Below, one piece after another: positions 29,381 to 38,886 of a DNA stretch of 64,000 nucleotides. Origin of the DNA: JAKLIX01 sp964605655. Lineage in GTDB: Bacteria; Bacteroidota; Bacteroidia; Bacteroidales; CAIXZF01. The position numbers were made by a program, and so were the translations under genes. The stretch spans positions 62,001 to 126,000 of the forward strand of contig CAZSDK010000005.1 in assembly GCA_964605655.1 (NCBI GenBank). The letters run 5' to 3'. The notes under the pieces were generated by a model, which was not told where the DNA came from, searched no databases, and saw nothing but the letters and a program-made list of their open reading frames with translations. Within the stretch, counting starts at the first letter, position 1. Every line of letters starts with the position of its first letter.

Positions 29381-31528
29381 ATGAATTCCCCGGAAAAGAC
29401 ACATTCCCATCAGATAAGCATAGACCTGAACCTGGCCGTCTGGCAGGTTGAGAGAGTGCTGGCCCTGTTTGACAACGGAGCTACGATCCCGTTCGTGGCA
29501 AGATACCGTAAAGAAATGACAGGAAGCCTTGATGAGGAAGTGCTTACCCATATCCGAGATCGGTCCCACCAACTGAAAGAACTCGACAAGAGGAGGTCAA
29601 CCATCCTGCAGACCATTGAGGAACAGGGAAAACTGACTCCCGAACTGCAACAACAGATTCAACAGGCAGCAACGATGTCGGAGCTGGAGGATCTTTATCT
29701 ACCTTACAAACCCAAAAAGAAAACCAGGGCCACCATCGCAAAAGCAAAAGGGCTTGAACCCCTTGCCCGCATGATCATGTCTCAGCAACCCCTTGATCTA
29801 CAACAGAAAGCACTGCTCTTCGTTGATAAGGAAAAAGAAGTGAGTACCATAGAGGAAGCTCTCGATGGTGCCAGGGACATCATTGCCGAGTGGATCAACG
29901 AGAACCAGGCTACCAGGGCACGAATGAGGATTCTTTTTCTGAAAGAAGGCATCTTTCATTCAAAAGTGATGAAAGACAAAGAAGAGGAAGGCAGTAAGTA
30001 CCAGATCTACTTCAACAGTTCAGAACCCGTTTCCAAGGCGCCCTCGCATCGTTTGCTGGCCATGTTCAGGGGAGAAAACGAAAATATCCTCAAACTCAGC
30101 ATCCTTCCCCCTGAGGACAAAGCCATCGGGATGCTGGAAAAACAATATATCAAATCCGGTAACGACTCGGGCAGACAAGTCGGTCTGGCGTTAAAAGACA
30201 GCTATAAAAGGTTGCTTGCGCCATCCATGGAAACAGAGATACGGCAATGGGCCAAAGAAAAAGCCGATAAGGAAGCCATCCGGGTGTTTGTGGAAAACCT
30301 GCGACAGTTGCTGCTATCACCCCCTCTCGGACAAAAGCGGGTGCTGGCCATCGATCCCGGGTTTAAATCAGGATGTAAGGTCGTTTGTCTTGATAAACAA
30401 GGAAAACTGATCCACAACGAGACCATATATCCCCACCCTCCCCAGAGAGAGACTCGCCAGGCCATCAACAAGATCATCAACCTGGTGAATGCATACCAGA
30501 TTGAAGTAGTGGCCATTGGCAATGGTACCGCCGGAAGGGAGACAGAAGATTTTATCAGGAAGATCCCCTTCGAAAAAACCATTATTGCTGTCATGGTGAA
30601 CGAGAGTGGCGCATCGGTCTATTCTGCCTCTCCCGTGGCCAGGGAAGAGTTCCCTGATTATGATGTCACCGTAAGAGGAGCGGTCTCCATTGGCCGGAGA
30701 CTGCAGGATCCGTTGGCCGAACTGGTCAAGATCGATCCCAAATCCATAGGTGTCGGTCAGTACCAGCATGATGTGGACCAAAAGATGCTACACACCAGTC
30801 TCGAGGATACCGTCATCAGTTGCGTGAACGGCGTGGGCGTGGAAGTCAATACTGCCAGTCCCCAGCTGCTGAATTATGTATCAGGCATAGGACCTGCCCT
30901 GTCAAAGAGCATTATGGAGTACCGTCATCAGAACGGACCCTTCAGATCCCGGCAGGAACTCAAAAAAGTACCCCGTTTCGGAGATAGAGCTTTTGAACAG
31001 TCAGCTGGGTTCCTTAGAATACGCGAAGGAGATAATCCATTGGATGCCAGTGCAGTACATCCGGAGAGCTATTCCCTCGTCGAAAAAATGGCCGGCAGCC
31101 TCCAATGTTCAGTCGCTGATCTTCTTCAGAAAGCCGACCTGAGGCAACAGATCAAACCTGAACTGTTCGTTACTGAACAGTTCGGACTGCCCACCCTGAA
31201 CGATATCCTTAACGAACTTGCCAAACCTGGCAGGGATCCAAGGAAACAGTTCGATTTTTTTGAGTTCGACAAACAGGTGAACCGCATCGAAGACCTGGTC
31301 CCCGGAATGATTCTGCCCGGCATTGTCACCAATATAACGGCTTTTGGTGCTTTCGTTGACATCGGGGTGCATCAGGACGGGCTGGTCCATATCAGCCAAC
31401 TTTCTCATAACTTTGTAAAAGATCCCAACACCCTCCTGAAGATCAACCAGAAAATCAGGGTAAGGGTGCTGGATGTGGACATGAACAGAAAACGAATTCA
31501 ACTCTCTCTAAAAGATGTACCTGAATAA
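29381..31528 (+). CDS. tex: Tex family S1 RNA-binding transcription accessory protein
   Basis: The 715-aa product has the Tex family length and layout. The N-terminus carries the family signature NGATIPFVARYRKE (about residue 30). A YqgF/RNase H-like domain with AIDPGFKSGCKV starts near residue 323, a helix-hairpin-helix segment (YVSGIGPALSKSI) lies near 500, and a C-terminal S1 domain (GIVTNITAFGAFVDIGVHQDG) lies at about 640-710. Tex proteins bind nucleic acid and associate with transcription and RNA quality control; the exact role in this organism is not shown here. The last 14 bases overlap the start of the barrel protein downstream, suggesting translational coupling. A terminator separates it from the giant genes upstream. 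Confidence 0.95.
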   Translation: MNSPEKTHSHQISIDLNLAVWQVERVLALFDNGATIPFVARYRKEMTGSLDEEVLTHIRDRSHQLKELDKRRSTILQTIEEQGKLTPELQQQIQQAATMSELEDLYLPYKPKKKTRATIAKAKGLEPLARMIMSQQPLDLQQKALLFVDKEKEVSTIEEALDGARDIIAEWINENQATRARMRILFLKEGIFHSKVMKDKEEEGSKYQIYFNSSEPVSKAPSHRLLAMFRGENENILKLSILPPEDKAIGMLEKQYIKSGNDSGRQVGLALKDSYKRLLAPSMETEIRQWAKEKADKEAIRVFVENLRQLLLSPPLGQKRVLAIDPGFKSGCKVVCLDKQGKLIHNETIYPHPPQRETRQAINKIINLVNAYQIEVVAIGNGTAGRETEDFIRKIPFEKTIIAVMVNESGASVYSASPVAREEFPDYDVTVRGAVSIGRRLQDPLAELVKIDPKSIGVGQYQHDVDQKMLHTSLEDTVISCVNGVGVEVNTASPQLLNYVSGIGPALSKSIMEYRHQNGPFRSRQELKKVPRFGDRAFEQSAGFLRIREGDNPLDASAVHPESYSLVEKMAGSLQCSVADLLQKADLRQQIKPELFVTEQFGLPTLNDILNELAKPGRDPRKQFDFFEFDKQVNRIEDLVPGMILPGIVTNITAFGAFVDIGVHQDGLVHISQLSHNFVKDPNTLLKINQKIRVRVLDVDMNRKRIQLSLKDVPE

Positions 31529-32219
31529 CAGACCTGTCTCTTCCTTTTTAATCCGGAAAACCTCCACTCTGGTCATCGGGCTTCTTCTGGTCCTTCTCCT
31601 GCCGGCCGGACTTGTGAAGGCCCAGGCCATCAAGGGAGTCCTTATCGGAGGTTTTAATGCTACACAAGTAGATGGCGACGAGGTCTTCGGGTACAAAAAA
31701 TATGGATGGAATGCAGGTGCCTCGGCCATCATTCCCCTGTCAAAAAAATGGATGATTGGTTTAGAAAACATCTACAATCAGAAGGGGAGTTATCAGAGAC
31801 CTCTTTACGATGATTCAGCCAGGAACGGGGCCTACCGCCTTCTGCTCGACTACGTGGAAGTACCTGTTCTACTGATGTTTGAAGACAAGGAAACCATGAT
31901 TTTCGGCGCGGGACTGTCATGGGGCAGACTGATGAATGTCAAGGAATATGAACACGGGACCCTCGTTCCTACCACTACCCTGAAAGGACCTTATAACAGG
32001 AACGACTGGAACTTCATGATGGATGTCAGGTTCCGGCTTTATAAACAACTGAAATTCAACTTCAGGTACGCCTACTCCCTGGCTAAAATCAGACAAAGGC
32101 ACTTTTCCAATTTCTACCAGGGCAGCTGGGAAAGGAAACAGTTTAACAATGTTCTGACTTTCAGGATCTTGTATTACTTCAACGAGAAGGTCCCTGTGTC
32201 AAAGAAGAAGAAACAATAG
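31515..32219 (+). CDS. PorT-type outer membrane beta-barrel protein
   Basis: The 234-aa product has a signal peptide (hydrophobic run at about 17-32, cleavage near VKAQA) followed by alternating strands typical of small outer-membrane barrels: WNAGASAIIPLSKKWMIGLE, LDYVEVPVLLMFEDKE, WNFMMDVRFRLYKQLKFNFR and a C-terminal aromatic strand VLTFRILYYFNE. The LDYVEVP motif is shared with the PorT/outer-membrane beta-barrel family of this phylum. It is not clearly the PorT of the secretion system, so no symbol is given. Its ATG lies inside the end of tex (14-base overlap, other frame), and its stop directly abuts the stop of the convergent gene on the other strand with no gap. Confidence 0.8.
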   Translation: MYLNNRPVSSFLIRKTSTLVIGLLLVLLLPAGLVKAQAIKGVLIGGFNATQVDGDEVFGYKKYGWNAGASAIIPLSKKWMIGLENIYNQKGSYQRPLYDDSARNGAYRLLLDYVEVPVLLMFEDKETMIFGAGLSWGRLMNVKEYEHGTLVPTTTLKGPYNRNDWNFMMDVRFRLYKQLKFNFRYAYSLAKIRQRHFSNFYQGSWERKQFNNVLTFRILYYFNEKVPVSKKKKQ

Positions 32220-33008
32220 TTATTGCCTGTGCTGAGCCACTGCCTGTATGAACGACCGCATCAGGCTGCCGGTCATGGGATCGTCGGTCCCCATTCTTTC
32301 CGGATGCCACTGAACAGCGATTAAAAAGGGGTGCTGGTCCCTTTCTTTCCAGGTATACGCTTCAACGATTCCATCCTCTGTCCTGGCCATCGCAGTGAAT
32401 GCGTCAGCCAGTTTATTGATGGCCTGGTGATGAAAACTGTTCACTTTCACTTGTCCTCCTCCGGTAATGGTTTTGAGGAGCGATGGGTTCTCAACCGACA
32501 CCACGTGAATGGCTCCGGATGGCTCATCGCTGCGGTGAACAATGGCTGAAGGGACCTGTGAAGGGATATCCTGCCAGAGGGTCCCTCCCTGGCTGACGTT
32601 CAGCAGCTGTGCCCCCCTGCATATCGCAAAGACCGGCATTTTCAAGGCCAGAGCCTTTTGGATAAGACTGAGTTCGAGCTTGTCTCTGACGGTATCAGTA
32701 GCACCGCAGACAGACAGCATATCTTCCCTGCCATAAAGTCTGGGATGCACATCCACACCCCCGGTAAGTATCAGACCGTCGCATTTGGAAAGCATCTCGC
32801 AGGCTTTGTCAGGCTGCATCCCATCCAGGTCGGTGATCTGCACCAGGGGATAAACACTCATCACGTACGAGGCATACATGCGATATTTTTCCTCCGGCCC
32901 TCCTTTGGAGATAGCAATCTGTAACTTCTTAATTTCCTGACATTTCATGATTCCAGGCATCAAAATGAATCCCAACAGGGAGATTCCGATAGTTAACATC
33001 CGATTCAT
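32220..33008 (-). CDS. Exported class I glutamine amidotransferase-like (peptidase C26) hydrolase
   Basis: The 262-aa product belongs to the gamma-glutamyl-gamma-aminobutyrate hydrolase (PuuD-like, C26) family. The nucleophile elbow FAICRGAQLLNVSQGG puts Cys at residue 130, and VQWHPER supplies His 235 and Glu 237. The oxyanion-region LTGGVDVHPRLYG is at about 81-93. Unlike cytosolic PuuD, it starts with a hydrophobic segment (about 4-20), so it is probably exported or membrane-anchored. The Cys at 23 is not in a standard lipobox. The substrate, perhaps a gamma-glutamyl amide or peptide, is inferred. It is the last gene of the rpsP-rimM-trmN run, 37 bases after trmN, and probably read from the same transcript. 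Confidence 0.85.
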   Translation of the reverse strand: MNRMLTIGISLLGFILMPGIMKCQEIKKLQIAISKGGPEEKYRMYASYVMSVYPLVQITDLDGMQPDKACEMLSKCDGLILTGGVDVHPRLYGREDMLSVCGATDTVRDKLELSLIQKALALKMPVFAICRGAQLLNVSQGGTLWQDIPSQVPSAIVHRSDEPSGAIHVVSVENPSLLKTITGGGQVKVNSFHHQAINKLADAFTAMARTEDGIVEAYTWKERDQHPFLIAVQWHPERMGTDDPMTGSLMRSFIQAVAQHRQ

Positions 33009-33045
33009 AGTGTCACAATGAGACCAACGAAATTACCATATTATA

Positions 33046-33774
33046 TTAATCCCTCCCTGCATCGGCCCAAAGATAATAATCCTTGGTAAACTCCCTGTAC
33101 TGAGGTGTAAACGAACCATCGTATGACCTGATAACCAGTGATTCTATCATGAGTGACCTCCTTTCCTCCCTAGAGAACTCACAACAATAACGCACGGCCG
33201 GCTTGCCTTCCTTTGGAAACACCTGGAGCTGGCGAAAGGGATAAAGGCCATAAGCAGGGGCCAGTTCCATGACTGTTGCCATACTTGTTGAGTCAAGAAT
33301 GAGAGAACAGGTGCCCTTTACATGCAGCAGTATTGATATTCCGGAGAGAAGATCGGTGTGTGACAGGCTGACGGTATGTCTGGAAAGGTTACGCAACGGG
33401 TCTTCTGACAGCAAGGAACCTGAATAAAACGGAGGGTTCGAGATGATACGATCAAATCTTTTCGGAGAACATACAGCAAATTCCTGAAGGCTGATATGAA
33501 AAGCATCCATATATTTCAACCATGGACTTTGGGCGAAATTTTGATGAGCAGCCATTACGGAAGGCTGATGAATGTCGATAGCGATAATGTTGCATGGAGC
33601 ATTTCGTTGTGCTGAAATAAGAGATAAAATACCACATCCGGTTCCTATATCGAGGATATGGCCATCACCCAAAAAAGACGTCCATATTCCCAGGATGACC
33701 GAGTCAGTGCTCAGTTTCATGGCACAATTCTCGTCAGAAACAGAAAAGTGTTTAAACCGGAAAGGCTCCCTCAT
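33046..33774 (-). CDS. trmN: tRNA1(Val) (adenine(37)-N6)-methyltransferase
   Basis: The 242-aa product is a class I SAM-dependent methyltransferase. The SAM-binding loop LDIGTGCGIL is at residues 41-50, the acidic motif IAIDIHQPSV at about 64-73, and the N6-adenine catalytic motif SNPPF at 112-116. The opening residues (FRFKHFSVSDENCAMKLSTD) match the YfiC/TrmN family, which methylates A37 of tRNA1(Val) in E. coli. The gene starts 3 bases after the rimM stop on the same strand, so it is coupled to rpsP-rimM; linking tRNA and ribosome maturation genes is reasonable. Base specificity is taken from the family, not shown here. Confidence 0.88.
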   Translation of the reverse strand: MREPFRFKHFSVSDENCAMKLSTDSVILGIWTSFLGDGHILDIGTGCGILSLISAQRNAPCNIIAIDIHQPSVMAAHQNFAQSPWLKYMDAFHISLQEFAVCSPKRFDRIISNPPFYSGSLLSEDPLRNLSRHTVSLSHTDLLSGISILLHVKGTCSLILDSTSMATVMELAPAYGLYPFRQLQVFPKEGKPAVRYCCEFSREERRSLMIESLVIRSYDGSFTPQYREFTKDYYLWADAGRD

Positions 33775-33777
33775 GCC

Positions 33778-34305
33778 TCACTCGTTGAGTGTCGTAAGGC
33801 CGGCGGGAAGGTCCACGTAGATCACCTTTTTTTTCTCATCCACCTTGACGATCATGGCGGGCACCACCGGGATGAGTACTTCCCGGCCTTCCTTCTCCAC
33901 CTCCAGCAGGTCCTGGCCCTGGCGCCGCCAATATCCTGTCACGATACCAACCACGCCATTCTTTTTATCGACCACCTCATACCCTTCCACCTGCTCTTCC
34001 AGGATGTTTCCTTTGCCCAATCCGGCAAATTCTTTCCTCTCGAGGTACACCTTGCAGTTGATCAGCCGTTTTGCCTTTTCTTCAGAAGGAACATCCAGAA
34101 ACTTCACTTTTAAACTCTGGTTTCCCTGGTGGGCCACCTCTTCAATGGCAAAAGGCACCAGGCCACCTTCAAGGTCGAGGTGGAAGAAACGGAATACACT
34201 GAGTTTCTCCGGGATTTTTCCTTCAACGGAAATGCCAAGTTCACCCCTGTATCCGAGCGATTTTCTGACATTTCCGTACAAAAAACAGGATTCTTTGTTT
34301 ATCAT
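33778..34305 (-). CDS. rimM: Ribosome maturation factor RimM
   Basis: The 175-aa product has the RimM length and two-domain plan. The N-terminal barrel has GNVRKSLGYRGELGISVEG (about 11-29). The C-terminal PRC-type barrel includes LEEQVEGYEVVDKKNGVVG and ends with LIPVVPAMIVKVD and IYVDLPAGL, the usual RimM finish. RimM binds S19 and assists assembly of the 30S head. It follows rpsP on the minus strand after 92 bases, the classical pairing, and precedes trmN by 3 bases. Confidence 0.93.
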   Translation of the reverse strand: MINKESCFLYGNVRKSLGYRGELGISVEGKIPEKLSVFRFFHLDLEGGLVPFAIEEVAHQGNQSLKVKFLDVPSEEKAKRLINCKVYLERKEFAGLGKGNILEEQVEGYEVVDKKNGVVGIVTGYWRRQGQDLLEVEKEGREVLIPVVPAMIVKVDEKKKVIYVDLPAGLTTLNE

Positions 34306-34397
34306 TATGCGAAAATAATAAACATACCTCTGGACTCCAAAAATTATTCAGATCACCAGGATGGGTGAAGTACAGAAAAGAAATGAAAAGATAAGGA

Positions 34398-35066
34398 CTA
34401 TGCCTCGGGAGCGGCTTCCCCGGCAGGGGTCTCTTCAGCAGGCTCGGACTGAGGGGCTTCGGCTTCAGCAACGACCTCAGCAGGTGTTTCAGCCACGGCG
34501 GTCTCAGTTTCAGCCACGACCTCGGCAGGAGCTTCCATCACAGGAGCTTCCTCAACTACTTCCTCAAGAGCGGCTTCCTCTGATGCCCTGGCCTCGGCAG
34601 CGGCCTGTTTGGCATACTTCTTAGCGATGGCTTCACTCTTGGCCTGGTTGATTTTGCTTTCCTGGTCCAGACGTTTTTTAAACTCATTCTTCGTCTGAAG
34701 TTCAAAGTCTTTCTTCGTTGATTGGACTTTCTGCTCCTTCTGTTCGAGCCATTCCTGGAATTTGGCTTCCGCCTGGGCCTCCGTCATGGCACCTTTTTTC
34801 ACCCCGTTCATCAGGTGATTTTTGTAGATCAGTCCTTTGTAGGAAAGGATGGCACGACAGGTGTCGGAAGGCTGGACCCCGTTTTGAAGCCAATACATGG
34901 CCCTGTCAAAATCAATGTTAATTTCTGCAGGTCTGGTCAGTGGGTTATACGTACCAAGCTTTTCTATGAAACGCCCGTCCCGTGGTGCACGACCATCCGC
35001 AATGACGATGTGATAGAAAGGTCTTCCTTTCTTTCCTCGTCTCTGTAACCTCATTTTCGCCGGCAT
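34398..35066 (-). CDS. rpsP: 30S ribosomal protein S16 with long Ala/Glu-rich tail
   Basis: Residues 1 to about 80 are a standard S16 (MRLQRRGKKGRPFYHIVIAD, GRFIEKLGTYNPL). The product continues to 222 aa: a charged, probably helical stretch (about 90-165) and then a low-complexity tail rich in Ala, Glu, Pro and Val (about 166-222). S16 in most bacteria stops near 80-90 residues; extended forms are known in Bacteroidota. It leads the rpsP-rimM-trmN run and has a good upstream promoter (35145-35175). The tail's function is unknown. Confidence 0.95.
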   Translation of the reverse strand: MPAKMRLQRRGKKGRPFYHIVIADGRAPRDGRFIEKLGTYNPLTRPAEINIDFDRAMYWLQNGVQPSDTCRAILSYKGLIYKNHLMNGVKKGAMTEAQAEAKFQEWLEQKEQKVQSTKKDFELQTKNEFKKRLDQESKINQAKSEAIAKKYAKQAAAEARASEEAALEEVVEEAPVMEAPAEVVAETETAVAETPAEVVAEAEAPQSEPAEETPAGEAAPEA

Positions 35067-35144
35067 AGCGTAAGTAATTAATTATTAATACTTTTTCTTA
35101 CCAGACCCGGTACAAGAACTGAATTTGACGGGTCTTAGGGGGTG

Positions 35145-35175
35145 CAAAGGTAAACCTTCTTTCCGAATTTGCAAA
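35145..35175 (-). promoter_or_regulatory. Promoter of the rpsP-rimM-trmN run
   Basis: On the minus strand TTTG (35172-35175), a 19-base spacer, then TACCTTTG (35145-35152). This is a full match to the Bacteroidota sigma-ABfr consensus, about 80 bases before the rpsP ATG. Confidence 0.7.
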
Positions 35176-35309
35176 GAAACTTCTGCAGGTCACACGATTA
35201 AAACTTGTTGCAGGTCCTTCCATGCATTGCTTACTTGTCTGAAGTTTTCAACATCCGCCTGATGCACCTCAATTATGGATAATTTTATCCCCATTATTAC
35301 CCGAACATC

Positions 35310-38300
35310 ATGGAAGCAGACGAAAACGCGGAAATGGCGGTAAATGAAGAAATACCGGCATTTACTCATCTTCATGTCCACACGCACTATTCCTTTCTCG
35401 ACGGAGCCGCCAGCATTCCGAGCCTGTTGGGTTATGCAAAGGACTCGGGGATGACGTCACTGGCCATCACCGACCATGGTGCGATGTATGGAGTTCTTGA
35501 GTTTTATAAAAAGGCCATCGAGATGGACATCAAGCCCATCATCGGTATAGAAATCTATGTCGCCCGGACCCACCGTACCCAGAAACAGGGAAAACAGGAC
35601 AGAAGCGGCTATCACCTTATCCTCCTGGCGAAAAACCGCCAGGGCTATCAAAACCTCTGCAAACTCAGCTCTCTGGGATTTATCGAAGGATTTTACTATA
35701 CCCCGAGGATCGACAAAGAGCTGCTGCGTCAGTACCATGAAGGCCTCATCGCCTCCTCTGCCTGCCTCGGCGGTGAGATCCCGAAAACCATCATCAACCA
35801 GGGAATGGAAGCGGCTGAAAAAGTGTTGCTGGAGTACCTGGAGATCTTTGGCGAGGATTTTTACCTGGAACTACAACGCCATGGAATACCCGAACAGGAA
35901 GTTGTGAACCAGGCTCTTCTGCAACTTGCTGAAAAACATAATGTTAAGGTCATTGCCACCAATGACGTTCATTTTGTTAAAAGTGAATACCGTGAAGCCC
36001 ACGACATACTGATCAGGCTAAATACCAACCGTGATGAGGAAGATGGAGGGCTTGTATACAGCGGACAGGAGTTCCTGAAGACTCCGGCTGAGATGAGTGC
36101 ATTGTTCTCCGACATTCCCCAGGCGATATCAAACACCCGGGAAGTAGTGGATAAAGTTGAGGTTTATGAGATCAAGCACAAGGTCATCCTCCCGAGCTTC
36201 CCTCTGCCCGAGGGTTTCGACACCGACAACGACTACCTCCGCCATCTCACCTACGAAGGAGCTAACAGGCTATACCCTGAGATCACAGAAGAGATCAGGC
36301 AGAGAATAGAATTTGAACTGGAGGTCATTAAAAGCATGGAGTTCCCGAGTTACTTCCTGATCGTGGCCGACTTTATCAACGAAGCCAGGAACATGGGGGT
36401 GCTGGTCGGACCCGGCAGGGGATCGGCAGCCGGCTCGGTCATCGCCTACTGCACAGGCATCACGGCTATTGACCCCATCCGCTACCAGCTTCTTTTTGAA
36501 AGGTTTCTGAATCCCGAGCGTATCTCCATGCCGGATATAGACGTGGATTTCGATGATGAAGGGCGTGAAAAGGTGCTCAGGTACGTGACCCAGAAATACG
36601 GCACCAACCGGGTATCACAGATCATCAACTTCGGCACCATGGCCGCCAAAGGCTCCATCAGGGATGTGGCGCGGGTGGTCCAGCTGCCACTGCCTGAAGC
36701 CGACAAGCTGGCCAAGATGGTGGAGATGGGGCAGGATCTGAAGACAGCCCTTCACAAAAACCGGGAGCTCATCGAAGCCAACGAGAAGGGAAGCCCCCTG
36801 GTGAAAAAGACCCTGGAGTTTGCACAGGTTCTGGAAGGATCCGTCAGGCAAATGGGCACCCACGCCTGCGGCGTGATCATCGGTCCCGACGACCTGATCA
36901 ATTACCTGCCCCTTACGATCTCACGTGATAAGGGACAGGTGATCACTCAATACGAGGGAAAACTGATGGAGTACGTGGGCATGCTTAAAATGGACTTCCT
37001 GGGGCTCAGAACCCTGTCCATTATTAAAGACACCCTGCTCAACATCAGGCTCAGGCACGGCATCGACATTGACCTTGAGACCATACCCCTGGATGATGAA
37101 CCGACCTACCAGCTTTTCCAGAAAGGCGACACCATCGGCATTTTCCAGTTCGAGTCGGACGGGATGCGTAATTACCTGAAACGTTTGAAACCCACCGTAC
37201 TGGAAGACCTTATCGCTATGAATGCCCTGTATCGTCCGGGTCCCATGGAGATGATCCCCCAGTTTATCAACAGGAAACAGGGAAAAGAAAAAGTGGAGTT
37301 TCCACATCCCCTGCTGGAAGAGATCCTCACTCCCACATACGGCATCATGGTCTACCAGGAACAGATCATGAAAGCCGCCCAAATCGTTGCCGGGTTCAGC
37401 CTGGGACAGGCTGACCTGCTTCGCAGGGCCATGGGCAAAAAGGATATGGGCATCATGGAGAAACAAAAAGAAGAATTTATTGCAGGTGCCCTGACCAATG
37501 GTATTGAACGAGAAAAAGCCATCAAGATCTTCGCGTTGATGATGGAATTCGCCAATTACGGGTTTAACCGTTCCCATTCTGCTGCCTACGGACTGCTTGC
37601 CTACCGCACCGCCTACCTGAAAGCCCACTATACGGCAGAGTTCATGGCTTCTGTCCTCACTCACAACCTGAACGATATTACCGAGCTGACCTTCTTCGCT
37701 GATGAATGCAAACGACAGGGAATCCCGGTGTTGGGACCCCATGTCAACGAATCGGAACTCAGATTTTCAGTGAATGCCTCGGGAGAGATCCGCTTCGGAT
37801 TGGCGGCCATCAAAGGCCTGGGAGAAGGAGCCGTGGAAAGCATCATCGAGGAAAGAAGGCTGCGTGGTCCCTTCATCAACATTTTTGACTTCTTTAAAAG
37901 GATCAACCTCAGATCTGTCAATAAGAAATCGCTGGAAGCCATGGCTAAAGCTGGCGTGTTCGACCATTTCCCCGACGTCCACGGCGCCATGCTATTTCAT
38001 AAAGAGCCTTATGATGAGACTACCTTCCTTGAGAAAATGATACGTTTTGCCAGCCAGGAAGCTTCTAAAGCCATGTCGGCACAGCAACAGCTCTTCGGGG
38101 AGGTGTCTGCTGCAGAGTCATTCAACCTGCCCCTGCCCCATTGCCCCCCATGGTCTTACCTGGAAAAGCTGAAAAACGAAAAAGAAGTCACCGGCTTTTA
38201 CATGACCGGCCATCCCTTACAGGAGTTTGAAGTCGAAATCAAACATTTCTGCTCCGTTACCCTGGAAGACCTGAAAAACAACATATTACATTATAAGAAC

Positions 38301-38801
38301 AAAGAAATCCGATTTGCTGGAATTGTAACCCAGGCCACCCACAAAACAGCGAAGAACGGGAAACCATTCGGCAATATCACTTTTGAAGACATCACCGATT
38401 CCTATTCTGTTACCATTTTCTCGGAAGAGTACTTGAAAATAAAGCACCTGCTGAATGAAGGGAATATCCTTTTCGTAAAAGCAAGGGTGGAACCCAGGTA
38501 TAACCAGCCTGACCAGTATGAGATCCGTATCGTAAGTATGAACCTGCTGGCTGAGACCCTGGATAAACTGGTGAAAGAGATGTTACTTATTATTGATTCA
38601 CAAGATATTACAGAAGCCTACACCCAGGACCTCCAACGATTGTTGAAAACCCATCCGGGTAATTGCCGTCTTAAAATACAAATAAATGATATTCAGGAAG
38701 ATATTAATATCATCCTGCATGCCGATAAATTTAAAATCAACGCGTCTGAACTGGTCAGGGAATATGAACTGAACCGCATGGCCCAATATAAATTCAATTA
38801 G
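35310..38801 (+). CDS. dnaE: DNA polymerase III alpha subunit
   Basis: The 1,163-aa product has the usual DnaE length. A PHP domain starts near residue 20 (HLHVHTHYSFLDGA, then ITDHGAMYG). The palm carries VGPGRGSAAGS (about 367) and the catalytic acidic motif PDIDVDFDD (about 408-416). The fingers and helix-hairpin-helix region follow (YGFNRSHSAAYG, IKGLGEGAVESI), with an OB fold near residue 1000 (IRFAGIVTQ, FGNITFEDITDSY). It is the replicative polymerase subunit. It is divergent from rpsP across a 243-base gap that holds the rpsP promoter. Its own promoter is unclear; TAATTTTA at 35280 is one base off the -7 consensus and has no partner. Confidence 0.97.
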   Translation: MEADENAEMAVNEEIPAFTHLHVHTHYSFLDGAASIPSLLGYAKDSGMTSLAITDHGAMYGVLEFYKKAIEMDIKPIIGIEIYVARTHRTQKQGKQDRSGYHLILLAKNRQGYQNLCKLSSLGFIEGFYYTPRIDKELLRQYHEGLIASSACLGGEIPKTIINQGMEAAEKVLLEYLEIFGEDFYLELQRHGIPEQEVVNQALLQLAEKHNVKVIATNDVHFVKSEYREAHDILIRLNTNRDEEDGGLVYSGQEFLKTPAEMSALFSDIPQAISNTREVVDKVEVYEIKHKVILPSFPLPEGFDTDNDYLRHLTYEGANRLYPEITEEIRQRIEFELEVIKSMEFPSYFLIVADFINEARNMGVLVGPGRGSAAGSVIAYCTGITAIDPIRYQLLFERFLNPERISMPDIDVDFDDEGREKVLRYVTQKYGTNRVSQIINFGTMAAKGSIRDVARVVQLPLPEADKLAKMVEMGQDLKTALHKNRELIEANEKGSPLVKKTLEFAQVLEGSVRQMGTHACGVIIGPDDLINYLPLTISRDKGQVITQYEGKLMEYVGMLKMDFLGLRTLSIIKDTLLNIRLRHGIDIDLETIPLDDEPTYQLFQKGDTIGIFQFESDGMRNYLKRLKPTVLEDLIAMNALYRPGPMEMIPQFINRKQGKEKVEFPHPLLEEILTPTYGIMVYQEQIMKAAQIVAGFSLGQADLLRRAMGKKDMGIMEKQKEEFIAGALTNGIEREKAIKIFALMMEFANYGFNRSHSAAYGLLAYRTAYLKAHYTAEFMASVLTHNLNDITELTFFADECKRQGIPVLGPHVNESELRFSVNASGEIRFGLAAIKGLGEGAVESIIEERRLRGPFINIFDFFKRINLRSVNKKSLEAMAKAGVFDHFPDVHGAMLFHKEPYDETTFLEKMIRFASQEASKAMSAQQQLFGEVSAAESFNLPLPHCPPWSYLEKLKNEKEVTGFYMTGHPLQEFEVEIKHFCSVTLEDLKNNILHYKNKEIRFAGIVTQATHKTAKNGKPFGNITFEDITDSYSVTIFSEEYLKIKHLLNEGNILFVKARVEPRYNQPDQYEIRIVSMNLLAETLDKLVKEMLLIIDSQDITEAYTQDLQRLLKTHPGNCRLKIQINDIQEDINIILHADKFKINASELVREYELNRMAQYKFN

Positions 38802-38821
38802 GAAATAAGTACATATTTTTC

Positions 38822-38852
38822 TTTGTTCTTAAATGAATTTCCTTTAAGTTTG
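38822..38852 (+). promoter_or_regulatory. Promoter of trxA
   Basis: TTTG (38822-38825), a 19-base spacer, then TAAGTTTG (38845-38852) is a full consensus match, 35 bases before the trxA ATG. Confidence 0.72.
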
Positions 38853-38886
38853 TCAAAAAAATGATTATTCCATAATACTGTTTGAA

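Noticed and set aside
31515..32219. Naming the barrel protein porT
   Set aside because: It shares the family's LDYVEVP strand but nothing shows it is the secretion-system PorT; several paralogues of this family exist in each genome.
33658..34318. Two plus-strand frames of about 150 codons
   Set aside because: They are antisense to rimM and trmN, both clear on the minus strand.
36921..37742. 273-codon minus-strand frame
   Set aside because: It is fully inside dnaE, which is certain on the plus strand.
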